This document shows, piece by piece, positions 46,481 through 54,793 of a DNA stretch of 64,000 nt. The first letter of the stretch is position 1. The number at the start of each line of letters is the position of its first letter. Source of the stretch: Rhizobium sp. Leaf371 (lineage in GTDB: Bacteria; Pseudomonadota; Alphaproteobacteria; Rhizobiales; Rhizobiaceae); assembly GCF_001424045.1 (NCBI RefSeq), contig NZ_LMQB01000027.1, forward strand, positions 62,001 through 126,000. The letters run 5' to 3'. Position numbers and translations under genes: made by a program. The notes beneath the pieces are model-generated. The model ran no database searches, was not told where the DNA came from, and saw nothing but the letters and a program-made list of their open reading frames with translations.

Positions 46481-47263
46481 ATGCCTATCGCCAAACGTCT
46501 GACCATGGCTGCCGCTGCAGCCGTTTTCGCCCTGACCGCAAGCACGGCACTCGCCGCGGGCGAAAAGATCACCATCGGCACCGAAGGCGCCTACCCGCCC
46601 TTCAACGTGCTGGAATCCGACGGCTCGCTGTCGGGCTTCGACATCGATATCGCCAAGGCGCTCTGCGTCGAGATGAAGGCCGAATGCACCTTCGTCACCC
46701 AGGATTGGGACGGCGCCATTCCGGCCCTGATCGCCAAGAAGTACGACGCCTTCATCGCCTCGATGTCGATCACCGCCGAGCGCAAGCAGCAGGTGGATTT
46801 CACCGACAAATACTACAACACGCCGCCGGCCATCGCGGTGCCGAAGGATAGCCCGATCACCGAGGCGACCGAAGCCGGTCTCGACGGCAAGACGCTCGGC
46901 GCACAGGGCTCCACGACTCATTCCAACTACGCCGAAGCGCATATGAAGAAGGCCGAGCTCAAGCTTTACCCGACATCCGACGAGTATAAGCTCGACATCG
47001 CCAATGGCCGCATCGATGCCGTGATCGACGACGTCGTCGTGCTCTCGGAGTGGCTGAAGACCACGGATGGCGACTGCTGCAAGCTGCTCGGCACGCTGCC
47101 GATCGATCCGGTCATCAACGGCGCCGGCGCCGGTATCGCCCTGCGCAAGGGCGACAACGATCTGCGCGAAAAGTTCAATGCGGCGATCAAGGCCATCCGC
47201 GCCAACGGCAAGTACAAGGAAATCAACGACAAGTACTTCGCCTTCGACGTCTACGGCGGCTAA
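46481..47263 (+). CDS. Amino-acid ABC transporter, periplasmic binding protein (HisJ/OccT type)
   Basis: Binds a basic or polar amino acid in the periplasm and delivers it to the permeases that follow. The 260-aa product has a signal peptide ending ALAAG and the family-3 signature GFDIDIAKALC, with SMSITAERKQQVDFTDKYY and the paired Cys residues of the LAO/HisJ group. A GAGAGGA site precedes the ATG at 46481. It resembles lysine/arginine/ornithine or opine-type binding proteins; the ligand is not certain. A strong hairpin follows before the permease genes. Confidence 0.92.
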   Translation: MPIAKRLTMAAAAAVFALTASTALAAGEKITIGTEGAYPPFNVLESDGSLSGFDIDIAKALCVEMKAECTFVTQDWDGAIPALIAKKYDAFIASMSITAERKQQVDFTDKYYNTPPAIAVPKDSPITEATEAGLDGKTLGAQGSTTHSNYAEAHMKKAELKLYPTSDEYKLDIANGRIDAVIDDVVVLSEWLKTTDGDCCKLLGTLPIDPVINGAGAGIALRKGDNDLREKFNAAIKAIRANGKYKEINDKYFAFDVYGG

Positions 47264-47285
47264 TCGACGCCTCGTCAAAATCCTG

Positions 47286-47314
47286 CGGCGGGAGCTTGCC
47301 CTCCCGCCGTTTTT
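47286..47314 (+). terminator. Intra-operon terminator/attenuator after the binding-protein gene
   Basis: Perfect 9-base stem CGGCGGGAG / CTCCCGCCG with a 6-base loop and TTTTT, 22 bases after the stop and 65 bases before the first permease gene. It probably sets a high ratio of binding protein to permease. Confidence 0.88.
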
Positions 47315-47379
47315 GTTTGACAACAATGGCGTAAGCAAGAGGTGCCCATCAAGAAGCGCCTCAAGGGGACGATCAGACA

Positions 47380-48183
47380 ATGAGCGGAATCATGGCCGCG
47401 CTTTCCTCCGCCGTGTCATGGCTCGGCGCCATGCTCGATCCGTGGTGCGGACCGCTGGGTGTTTTCCGACTGCTTGCGGGCAACACGCTGCTTGCCTGCG
47501 GCGATGCGGGCTGGGGCGATGAAATCGGCTATGGCTTTCTCATCACCGCATCGCTCGCGATCGCCACCCTGCCCGTCGGCCTCGTGCTCGGCTTTTGCGT
47601 GGCACTCGGCAAGCAGTCGAGCGAGGGGTCGCTCCGCCTGGCCTCGGACATTTACACGACGATCTTTCGCGGCCTGCCGGAGCTGCTGACGCTGTTCATC
47701 GTCTATTACGGCCTGCAGATCGTGGTGCAGCAGGTGCTCTCCGGGGTCGGTTATACCGGTCCGGTGGAAATCAATGCCTTTTTCGCCGGCATGGTCGCTC
47801 TCGCCGTGGTCTTCTCGGCCTATTGTTCCGAAGTCCTGCAATCCGCCTTCAAGGCAATCCCCAAAGGCCAGTATGAGGCGGGCGACGCGCTTGGCTTCAG
47901 CCGCGGAAAGACCATGCGGCTGATCGTGCTGCCGCAGCTCTTTCGGATCGCGCTGCCCGGCCTCGGCAACCTCTGGATGGCGCTTCTGAAGGATACCGCG
48001 CTCGTCTCCGTCATCGGCCTGCCCGACATTCTGCGCCAGACGGGCGTGGCCGCCCGCGTGACCAAGCAGGCCTTCGAATTCTTCGGGCTTGCCTGCATCC
48101 TGTTCCTGCTGCTTGCCGCGGCATCCTCCGTCGTCTTTTCCGCCCTGGAGAGCTGGGCGCGCCGTTCGGAGATGGCCCGATGA
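47380..48183 (+). CDS. Amino-acid ABC transporter permease (HisQ/OccQ type)
   Basis: A 267-aa inner-membrane permease with about five helices and the ATPase-contact (EAA) loop EAGDALGFSRGK near residue 166. The early FRGLPELLTLFIVYYGLQ stretch is typical of polar amino-acid permeases. It is translationally coupled to the next permease by a 4-base overlap. Confidence 0.92.
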   Translation: MSGIMAALSSAVSWLGAMLDPWCGPLGVFRLLAGNTLLACGDAGWGDEIGYGFLITASLAIATLPVGLVLGFCVALGKQSSEGSLRLASDIYTTIFRGLPELLTLFIVYYGLQIVVQQVLSGVGYTGPVEINAFFAGMVALAVVFSAYCSEVLQSAFKAIPKGQYEAGDALGFSRGKTMRLIVLPQLFRIALPGLGNLWMALLKDTALVSVIGLPDILRQTGVAARVTKQAFEFFGLACILFLLLAAASSVVFSALESWARRSEMAR

Positions 48184-49097
48184 GCACGCTGCCTCCGCTT
48201 CCGCCCGCAGGCGCGCCGCCGGCGCTCGACACCGACATTCCCACCGCCGCTGTCCGCTCCACCCAGGCCTTCGTTTCGACCGATCTGATCTCGCCGCAGC
48301 CGGCACCGCGCCAGGACGCCCGACCCTACACGCTGTCGCGCCTTTTCGGCCGCGCTCTTCTCGGCGTCTGGCTCGCCGTTTTCGTCGGTCTCGGCATGCT
48401 GATCGTCGGCGGCTTCGATCTGGAGAAATTCCAGCGCTACGGTCCTGGCTACCTTTCCGGCCTCGGCGTCACGCTTGGCCTCGTCTCATCTTCGATCCTC
48501 CTCGGCGCGCTCCTGTCGCTGCCGGTGGCGCTCGGCCGCATGTCGAAAAACAAGATCGCAAACTGGATCTCGTACGTCTACGTCTACTTCTTCCGCGGCA
48601 CGCCCGTGATCATGCAGCTCTTCCTCATCTATTACGGCCTGGGGAGCTTCCGTCCGCAGCTGACGGAGATCGGGCTGTGGTGGTTCTTCCGCGAGGCCTG
48701 GTACTGCGCGCTCCTGACATTCGTGCTGAACACGGCCGCCTACCAGGCGGAAATCCTGCGCGGCGCGATCGAGAGCGTGCCCCGCGGCCAGCGCGAGGGC
48801 GCCGCCTCGCTCGGCCTGCCGCCACGCATCGCCTTCTTCAAGATCATCCTGCCGCAGGCGATGATCGTGGCGCTCAGACCCTATGGCAACGAGATCATCC
48901 TGATGATCAAGGCCTCCGCCATCGTCGCCATCGTCACCGTCTTCGACCTCATGGGCGAGACCCGCCGCGCCTTCTCGCGCACCTTCGACTACCAGACCTA
49001 TCTCTGGGCCGCGATCTTCTACCTGATCATGGTGGAAGCCCTGCGAAATCTCTGGGCCTGGCTGGAGAAGCGGCTGACGCGGCACCTCAAGCGCTAG
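48180..49097 (+). CDS. Amino-acid ABC transporter permease (HisM/OccM type)
   Basis: A 305-aa partner permease. It has an extra Pro/Ala-rich cytoplasmic N-terminus of about 55 residues, then membrane helices with FFRGTPVIMQLFLIYYGL and the EAA-type loop REGAASLGLPPR. The next gene is not a transporter gene: no ATP-binding subunit is encoded within the window, so the ATPase must come from elsewhere. Confidence 0.92.
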   Translation: MSTLPPLPPAGAPPALDTDIPTAAVRSTQAFVSTDLISPQPAPRQDARPYTLSRLFGRALLGVWLAVFVGLGMLIVGGFDLEKFQRYGPGYLSGLGVTLGLVSSSILLGALLSLPVALGRMSKNKIANWISYVYVYFFRGTPVIMQLFLIYYGLGSFRPQLTEIGLWWFFREAWYCALLTFVLNTAAYQAEILRGAIESVPRGQREGAASLGLPPRIAFFKIILPQAMIVALRPYGNEIILMIKASAIVAIVTVFDLMGETRRAFSRTFDYQTYLWAAIFYLIMVEALRNLWAWLEKRLTRHLKR

Positions 49098-49244
49098 CTT
49101 GCCAAATGGCAGCACTCATTGCGCGATGCTGCCAAGCCTTTGCTATTTCACAATAATTTTCGTCATCCAGCCGTCATTAAGCCTTGCTTAACCATTCGGG
49201 CGCTTCATTCTAGAGACCGTCATTCAGCAAAGATGAGGTTTCGC

Positions 49245-49511
49245 ATGGCATCTGACATGGAACTGCAGCTGAAAGGGTACGGCCTCACCACGGCCGAGAT
49301 CCTCTACCGAATGCCCGATCGCCAGGCGATCCTGCAGAGCTACATCTGGCAGCATTACGATCTGGCGCCGCACTTCCCCGAAATGAAGCAATTCCTGAAA
49401 TTCTGGCGGGAGACGCTGGATGGACCGCTGCATTCGGTGCGATATGTCCACCGCCAGCTGATCTCGGCCGGCGACTGGCGCGCTTTGCAGGGAGAATTCA
49501 TCATCAACTGA
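49245..49511 (+). CDS. usg: Usg family protein
   Basis: An 88-aa protein of unknown function found across alphaproteobacteria, named from its place upstream of trp genes in Caulobacter. The core ELQLKGYGLTTAEILYRMPD and the following WQHYDLAPHFPEM and PLHSVRYVHRQLI match the family closely. GAGG lies 6 bases before the ATG at 49245, which decides the start. No trp gene is near it here. Confidence 0.88.
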   Translation: MASDMELQLKGYGLTTAEILYRMPDRQAILQSYIWQHYDLAPHFPEMKQFLKFWRETLDGPLHSVRYVHRQLISAGDWRALQGEFIIN

Positions 49512-49593
49512 ACGGTCTCCGACAGACGCTGCGCGGGTGTCGCGGTGACGGATCGGGATTGCCTTCCGGCAGGACCCATCCTACAAAGCGGCC

Positions 49594-50418
49594 ATGCAGA
49601 AGAAGATCGACGAAGAAGCTTTGGCCGAGGCCTATAACCGCGCACTCGCGCTCGAAAAATCCGGCGATGTCGAAGCGGCTGTCGCTGCCTATGGCGAAGT
49701 GCTGGCACTCGACCCCGAAGATCATGGGGGTGCAGCCGTGCGCATCGCCTCCATGGGCCACGGCGAAACGCCGGACAAGGCGCCCGACGCCTATGTCACG
49801 ACCCTGTTCGACCAGCACGCCGATGTCTTCGAGGACGTGCTCGTCGAACAGCTGGGCTACTCCGTGCCCATGATGGTGCGCCAGCGGCTGCAGAGCCTTG
49901 GGCTCGGCCCTTTCAAGAGCCTCCTCGACCTTGGTTGCGGCACGGGCCTGACCGGCGGCGCATTGCGTGACATGGCGGAGACCGTGACAGGCGTCGATCT
50001 TTCGGAAAACATGGTCGAAATCGCCGATGAAAAGGATGTCTACGACGCGCTCTACGTCGCCGAAGCCGTGGACTATCTTGAGGACAACGAAGACGGGCCG
50101 TTCGATCTGGTCACGGCAACGGATGTCCTGCCCTATCTCGGCGGGCTCGAAGCCCTGTTCTTTGCGGCGGCCGAGACCATCGAGCCGGGTGGGCTGTTCA
50201 TCTTTTCCAGCGAGACATTGCCGGACGCGGTCTTTGCCGGACGCCGCTTCATGGTCGGCCCGCATCAGCGTTTCGCCCATGCGCGCGATTATGTGCTGGA
50301 ACGTCTGGATGCGACCGGGTTCGATCTGGTCGATCTCACGGAGATCGTCGTGCGCCTGGAAGACGGCGCGCCGATTGCCGGTCATCTCGTCGTTGCGCGG
50401 CTGCGCACTGCGGCGTGA
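49594..50418 (+). CDS. SAM-dependent methyltransferase with a TPR repeat
   Basis: A 274-aa protein. A single TPR unit at about residues 9-42 (YNRALALEKSGDVEAAVAAY) is followed by a class I methyltransferase domain with motif I LLDLGCGTGLTGGAL near 110 and VTGVDLSENMVEIA. The group is known as Tam-like or CalO6-like predicted methyltransferases; the substrate is not known. It follows usg by 82 bases and lies 38 bases before the dehydrogenase gene. Confidence 0.85.
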   Translation: MQKKIDEEALAEAYNRALALEKSGDVEAAVAAYGEVLALDPEDHGGAAVRIASMGHGETPDKAPDAYVTTLFDQHADVFEDVLVEQLGYSVPMMVRQRLQSLGLGPFKSLLDLGCGTGLTGGALRDMAETVTGVDLSENMVEIADEKDVYDALYVAEAVDYLEDNEDGPFDLVTATDVLPYLGGLEALFFAAAETIEPGGLFIFSSETLPDAVFAGRRFMVGPHQRFAHARDYVLERLDATGFDLVDLTEIVVRLEDGAPIAGHLVVARLRTAA

Positions 50419-50456
50419 GTCGTCGCTCCCTTCATCGATCGCCTGAGGAGAATCCC

Positions 50457-51329
50457 GTGGCAAAAGTCGCCTTCATCGGTCTCGGCGTCATGGGGTATCC
50501 CATGGCGCGCCATCTCGCCGTCAAGGGCGGCCACGACCTGACCGTCTACAACCGGACGGCTGCGAAGGCCGAAACCTGGGTTTCGGAAAACGGTGGCCGT
50601 GCCGCGGCAACCCCGGCCGAGGCCGCGCGGGACGCGGATTTCGTCTTCTGCTGCGTCGGCAACGACGACGACCTGCGGTCGGTCACGACCGGCAAGGACG
50701 GCGCCTTCGAGACGCTGCGCGCAGGCGCGATCTTCATCGACAACACCACGGCGTCGGCCGAAGTGGCGCGGGAGCTGGACGCGGCCGCCCGGGCGCGCGG
50801 CGCGCATTTCCTCGACGCGCCGGTGTCCGGCGGGCAAGCGGGTGCGGAGAATGGCATGCTCACCGTCATGTGCGGCGGGGAGCCCGAGGTGTTCGAACGG
50901 GCCAAGCCGGTGATCGACGCCTATGCCCGCATGGTCGGACTGATGGGTCCGGCCGGCAGCGGACAGCTGACGAAGATGGTCAACCAGATCTGCATTGCCG
51001 GTCTCGTTCAGGGACTGGCGGAAGCCGTGCATTTCGGCAAGAACGCCGGTCTCGACATGGGAGCCGTCGTGGACGTCATTTCCAAGGGCGCCGCCGGATC
51101 CTGGCAGATGGAAAACCGCCACAAGACGATGATCGCGGGCCAATATGACTTCGGCTTTGCCGTCGACTGGATGCGCAAGGACCTGGATATCGTTCTGACG
51201 GAAGCCCGACGAAACGGCGCCAAGCTTCCCGTGACCGCGCTGGTCGACCAGTTCTACGGCGAGGTCCAGTCGATGGGCGGACGTCGCTGGGATACGTCCT
51301 CGCTGCTCGCCCGGCTGGAGAAGAAGTAG
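50457..51329 (+). CDS. NAD(P)-dependent beta-hydroxyacid dehydrogenase (3-hydroxyisobutyrate dehydrogenase family)
   Basis: A 290-aa enzyme with the Rossmann motif IGLGVMGYPMARHLA at the start, the substrate motif DAPVSGGQAGAENGML near residue 120 and the catalytic Lys in GSGQLTKMVNQI near 170. It could act on 3-hydroxyisobutyrate, tartronate semialdehyde or glyoxylate/succinic semialdehyde; the sequence does not decide. The start is GTG at 50457 with GAGGAG 6 bases upstream. It converges on an Lrp gene with 37 bases between. Confidence 0.9.
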   Translation: MAKVAFIGLGVMGYPMARHLAVKGGHDLTVYNRTAAKAETWVSENGGRAAATPAEAARDADFVFCCVGNDDDLRSVTTGKDGAFETLRAGAIFIDNTTASAEVARELDAAARARGAHFLDAPVSGGQAGAENGMLTVMCGGEPEVFERAKPVIDAYARMVGLMGPAGSGQLTKMVNQICIAGLVQGLAEAVHFGKNAGLDMGAVVDVISKGAAGSWQMENRHKTMIAGQYDFGFAVDWMRKDLDIVLTEARRNGAKLPVTALVDQFYGEVQSMGGRRWDTSSLLARLEKK

Positions 51330-51366
51330 GCGCCCCCGCGCCTGCTTCCCGTCCCCTTCGCGGACC

Positions 51367-51855
51367 TCAGTCCTCCTGCGACTTTGCCTGCTCAAGGATC
51401 ATGTAGTCGAGCGGCATCTGCGTCGTGTACTTGATCTGCTCCATGGCGAAAGCCGAGGATACGTCGCGGATCTCGATCTTGGCGATCAGGCGCTTGTAGA
51501 ACGCATCATAGGCTGCGATATCCGGCACGACGACGCGCAACAGATAATCCACGTCGCCGCTCATGCGGTATAGCTCGACCACTTCGGGAAACTCGCCGAC
51601 CACCTCGGAGAACCGCCGCAGCCACTCGATCGAGTGGGCATTGGTGCGGATCGACACGAAAACCGTGACCTTGGTGTTGATCTTCGCGGGATCGAGCAGG
51701 GCGACGCGGCCACGGATGACGCCCTCTTCTTCCATCTTCTGGATACGCCGCCAGCACGGCGTGGTCGACAGGCCAACCTTCTTGGCGAGGTCGGCGACGG
51801 CGAGTGTCGAATCTTCTTGCAGAAGTCGCAGGATCTTACGATCGAGACGATCCAT
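51367..51855 (-). CDS. Lrp/AsnC family transcriptional regulator
   Basis: A 162-aa regulator with an N-terminal winged helix (LDRKILRLLQEDSTLAVADL, then KKVGLSTTPCWRRIQKM as recognition helix) and a C-terminal RAM/AsnC ligand-binding domain (about 65-145). Such proteins sense amino acids. The convergent dehydrogenase gene and the amino-acid transporter 4 kb away are possible targets, but no binding site is evident. Confidence 0.92.
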   Translation of the reverse strand: MDRLDRKILRLLQEDSTLAVADLAKKVGLSTTPCWRRIQKMEEEGVIRGRVALLDPAKINTKVTVFVSIRTNAHSIEWLRRFSEVVGEFPEVVELYRMSGDVDYLLRVVVPDIAAYDAFYKRLIAKIEIRDVSSAFAMEQIKYTTQMPLDYMILEQAKSQED

Positions 51856-51922
51856 TTCTATAGCCCCCTTCGAATAATATTCCTTCTATAGCGGCAAAAG
51901 AGGGGGAAGCCAGAGCGAATAA

Positions 51923-52564
51923 TCACGATATCCGCAATTCGATTTCTGCCCGCAGCACCGGCAGGAGGTCCGCCTCGAACCACGGATTCTTTTTCAGCCA
52001 GGGCGTGTTGCGCCAGCTCGGATGCGGAAGCGGCAGCAGCTTTGGCCCGTCCTTGCGCTCGAAGGTCCGCCGCCAGTCTGCGACCGTTGCGGTCATGGAA
52101 GCCTGGCGCGATGTGCCGAGGTGGTAGGCCTGGGCGTAGGCGCCGATGACGAGAATGAGCGAGGCGTTCGGGACCGCGGCCAGCGCCGTCTCGCGCCAGG
52201 TCGGTGCGCATTCGCGGCGCGGTGGAATATCGCCGCCGTGCTTGTCATATCCGGGAAAACAGAACCCCATGGGGACGATGGCAAACCTGTCCGGATCATA
52301 AAAGGTCGCCCGGTCCACGCCCAGCCAGTCACGCAACCGGTTGCCGGACGGATCGTCGAAAGGCACGCCGCTGACATGGGCGCGCATGCCGGGCGCCTGG
52401 CTCGCGATCAGGATCCGCGCCTTTTCGGACAGGACCAGGATGGGCCGCGGCTCATGCGGAAGTGGCGCGCCAAAGTTTGGCGCGTCTCGACAGAGTCGAC
52501 ATTTCGAGATCGTCGCGGAAAGGCGATCGATGGCGTCTTGGGTCGGTGTCAACGGGATATCCAT
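51923..52564 (-). CDS. Uracil-DNA glycosylase family protein, probable Fe-S type
   Basis: A 213-aa protein of the UDG superfamily. Motif 1 reads ASQAPGMRAHVSGVPFDD in place of GEAPG, and motif 3 reads LPLPHPSWRN near 177-186. Four cysteines at 22, 25, 102 and 119 match the spacing of the 4Fe-4S cluster in family 4 enzymes. It is likely a DNA-repair glycosylase, but the altered motif 1 leaves activity open. The ATG at 52564 overlaps the end of the nuclease gene by 16 bases. Confidence 0.8.
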   Translation of the reverse strand: MDIPLTPTQDAIDRLSATISKCRLCRDAPNFGAPLPHEPRPILVLSEKARILIASQAPGMRAHVSGVPFDDPSGNRLRDWLGVDRATFYDPDRFAIVPMGFCFPGYDKHGGDIPPRRECAPTWRETALAAVPNASLILVIGAYAQAYHLGTSRQASMTATVADWRRTFERKDGPKLLPLPHPSWRNTPWLKKNPWFEADLLPVLRAEIELRIS

Positions 52565-53136
52565 GCGGTCTCGATGCGGCGCAGGAGCGCCTTGATCCAA
52601 TCCGTGTCGATATGGGGTGTCTCGGCCATTCCGCCATGGCGGGCGCGCCACTCTCGTGGCCGATCGAAGGTTCCGGCCCATAGGCCTGCCTGGCGTGTGC
52701 GCGCATCGGCTTCCTCCGCGGTATAATCGCCGAAGGCGACAGCAAAACCGTCCGCAACCATGCGGGCGTTGATGTTCTCCCGTCCCGTGACACACACCGA
52801 GAGTCGTCGGCCGTAGCGGTCATCCGCGCGTCCCTTACAATCGACCGGCGACCGGCCGATCAGCCGGGCCAGATGCCGCCGGGCCTCCTGTCCACAGTCC
52901 CATGTCTCGCCGTCGCGCTCGCAGGTCTGGGCCCGCTCCGGCGCGTCGATACCGAGAAGCCGGATACGGTTGCCGCCGATGGCCAGCGTGTCGCCATCGA
53001 CCACGCGCGGCGCACCGGAAAGGGTCGTGCCCCCCTGCCCACCGATCCTGTCGGCCGCGAGCCAGACGAGCCCCAGGAATAGGGCCGTCAACAGGCCATC
53101 CCGAACGAGAGACCGGGTCTTCATGCTGAAAAACAT
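52549..53136 (-). CDS. Exported/anchored thermonuclease-like protein (SNase domain)
   Basis: A 195-aa protein with one N-terminal hydrophobic segment (about 13-28), then a staphylococcal-nuclease-like fold with VVDGDTLAIGGNRIRLLGIDAPE (central Asp-Gly-Asp and Arg), DRYGRRLSVC and GFAVAFGDYTAEE. These fit the Ca-dependent SNase active site. It overlaps the UDG gene, so the two are co-translated. A second ATG at 53124 is possible. Confidence 0.85.
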   Translation of the reverse strand: MFFSMKTRSLVRDGLLTALFLGLVWLAADRIGGQGGTTLSGAPRVVDGDTLAIGGNRIRLLGIDAPERAQTCERDGETWDCGQEARRHLARLIGRSPVDCKGRADDRYGRRLSVCVTGRENINARMVADGFAVAFGDYTAEEADARTRQAGLWAGTFDRPREWRARHGGMAETPHIDTDWIKALLRRIETAWISR

Positions 53137-53239
53137 CGGGGTAACCGGCCGTTAATGACGTGCCGAGCGAGGACAGGAAGCAAGATCTTAACAATTCCTA
53201 CCTAGAATCGCCGGGTATCCGTCAGACTTTCCGGACAAG

Positions 53240-54775
53240 ATGAATCAGGGCGTCAGCACATCGACCGACAAGATCATTGTCGACAAATCGCGCAGCCATC
53301 GCAACAAGGCTGTGTCGAAAGCCGTGCGCGCAAACCGCGAACGCCTGCAAGCCGGCACATCGAATGCCTCCGGCTTCGACAAGGAAATGCTGGCGCTCTA
53401 CGTCGCCTCGGTCGTTCAGGGCGCCGCAGCCATGCCGATCCTTCTGATCATGATCGCCGTCAGCGGCCTCTACCTGACGGAAAACCTGCAGATCATCGCC
53501 TGGTTGATCATGGCGCTCCTGGTGCATGCTCTCGGCCTGATTGCCGCGAAGCGGGCATTGCGCAAGGATCTGACGCCGGAGACCATCGTCTACTGGCGCC
53601 GACGGTTCCTCGCGGTTCAAATCCTGATGGGCGTCGTCTGGGTGCTGTTTCTGCTGCAGGAGTGCCCGACCTGCGTGCCGCGGGATTTCGACCTCTACAA
53701 GGGCATCGCTCTTCTCGTCGCCCTCGCCTCGACCGCCATTGCCACGGTGCTGCTGCGCTATGCGCTGATCGTGACGTTCATCCCGTGCGTCGCGCTGCTG
53801 GCCGCCAAGGCGGTGCTGGCCGGCAGCGGCGATCTCGTCGCTTTGGCAGTCGTGCTCGGGACGTCGCTTGCCTTTCTCGTCTACATGACGGCCCGCATGC
53901 GTCGGGCCAATATCCAGATCCTGTCCGTTCAGGCGGAAAAGGACGATCTGATCGCGGAGCTCGAAGTCGCCAAGTCGATGTCCGACGAGGCGCGGCGCCG
54001 GGCGGAAGAGGCAAACCTTGCAAAGTCGCGCTTCCTCGCATCGATGTCGCACGAGCTGCGCACGCCGCTGAACGCCATTCTCGGCTTTTCCGAGGTCATG
54101 TTCACCGAAGTCATGGGGCCGCTGAACAACCCGACCTACAAGGAATACACCGGCGACATCCATCGCTCCGGCAAGCATCTCCTCGACCTGATCAACGAGA
54201 TTCTCGACCTCTCGCGCATCGAGGCGGGCCGATACGATCTCAACGAGGAAGCCATCCTGCTCGCGGAAATCACGGAAGACTGCATCGGCATGGTGCAGCT
54301 GCGCGCTCGGACCAAGAGCATCACCATCACCGAACAGTTCGAGCAGGGCATGCCCGCCGTCTGGGTGGACGAGAAGGCGATGCGTCAGGTGACGCTCAAC
54401 CTCTTGTCGAACGCCGTCAAATTCACGCCGCAGGGCGGGCAGATCTCGGTCAAGGTGGGCTGGACGGCCGGCGGCGGGCAGTATCTGTCCATCAAGGACA
54501 ATGGTCCCGGCATTCCGGAAGACGAAATCCCCGTCGTCCTCTCAGCCTTCGGTCAGGGCTCGATCGCCATCAAGAGCGCGGAACAGGGCACGGGTCTCGG
54601 TCTGCCGATCGTGCAGGCGATCCTGGCCAAGCATGACGGCGAATTCATCCTCCGTTCGAAGCTGCGCGAGGGAACGGAGGTCATCGCCATCCTCCCGGCA
54701 CGCCGGGTTCTGGAAACGGTGCCCGCCGTGCAGGAAACCGCCGCCGTCGCGCGGCGCCGCAAAAGCTTCGCCTGA
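53240..54775 (+). CDS. Membrane histidine kinase, PleC/DivJ-like
   Basis: A 511-aa sensor kinase. About six hydrophobic segments (residues 50-215) are followed by a short coiled-coil, then the phosphoacceptor H271 in SMSHELRTPLNAILGFSEVM, the N-box NLLSNAVKF and G-boxes DNGPGIPEDE and GTGLGLPIV. The H-box and the DIHRSGKHLLDLINEILDLSRIEAG-type sequence place it with the PleC/DivJ/PdhS kinases that act on DivK/CtrA control in alphaproteobacteria. No response regulator is adjacent. Its stimulus is unknown. Confidence 0.88.
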   Translation: MNQGVSTSTDKIIVDKSRSHRNKAVSKAVRANRERLQAGTSNASGFDKEMLALYVASVVQGAAAMPILLIMIAVSGLYLTENLQIIAWLIMALLVHALGLIAAKRALRKDLTPETIVYWRRRFLAVQILMGVVWVLFLLQECPTCVPRDFDLYKGIALLVALASTAIATVLLRYALIVTFIPCVALLAAKAVLAGSGDLVALAVVLGTSLAFLVYMTARMRRANIQILSVQAEKDDLIAELEVAKSMSDEARRRAEEANLAKSRFLASMSHELRTPLNAILGFSEVMFTEVMGPLNNPTYKEYTGDIHRSGKHLLDLINEILDLSRIEAGRYDLNEEAILLAEITEDCIGMVQLRARTKSITITEQFEQGMPAVWVDEKAMRQVTLNLLSNAVKFTPQGGQISVKVGWTAGGGQYLSIKDNGPGIPEDEIPVVLSAFGQGSIAIKSAEQGTGLGLPIVQAILAKHDGEFILRSKLREGTEVIAILPARRVLETVPAVQETAAVARRRKSFA

Positions 54776-54793
54776 GCGGGAACGTGAGCACCG

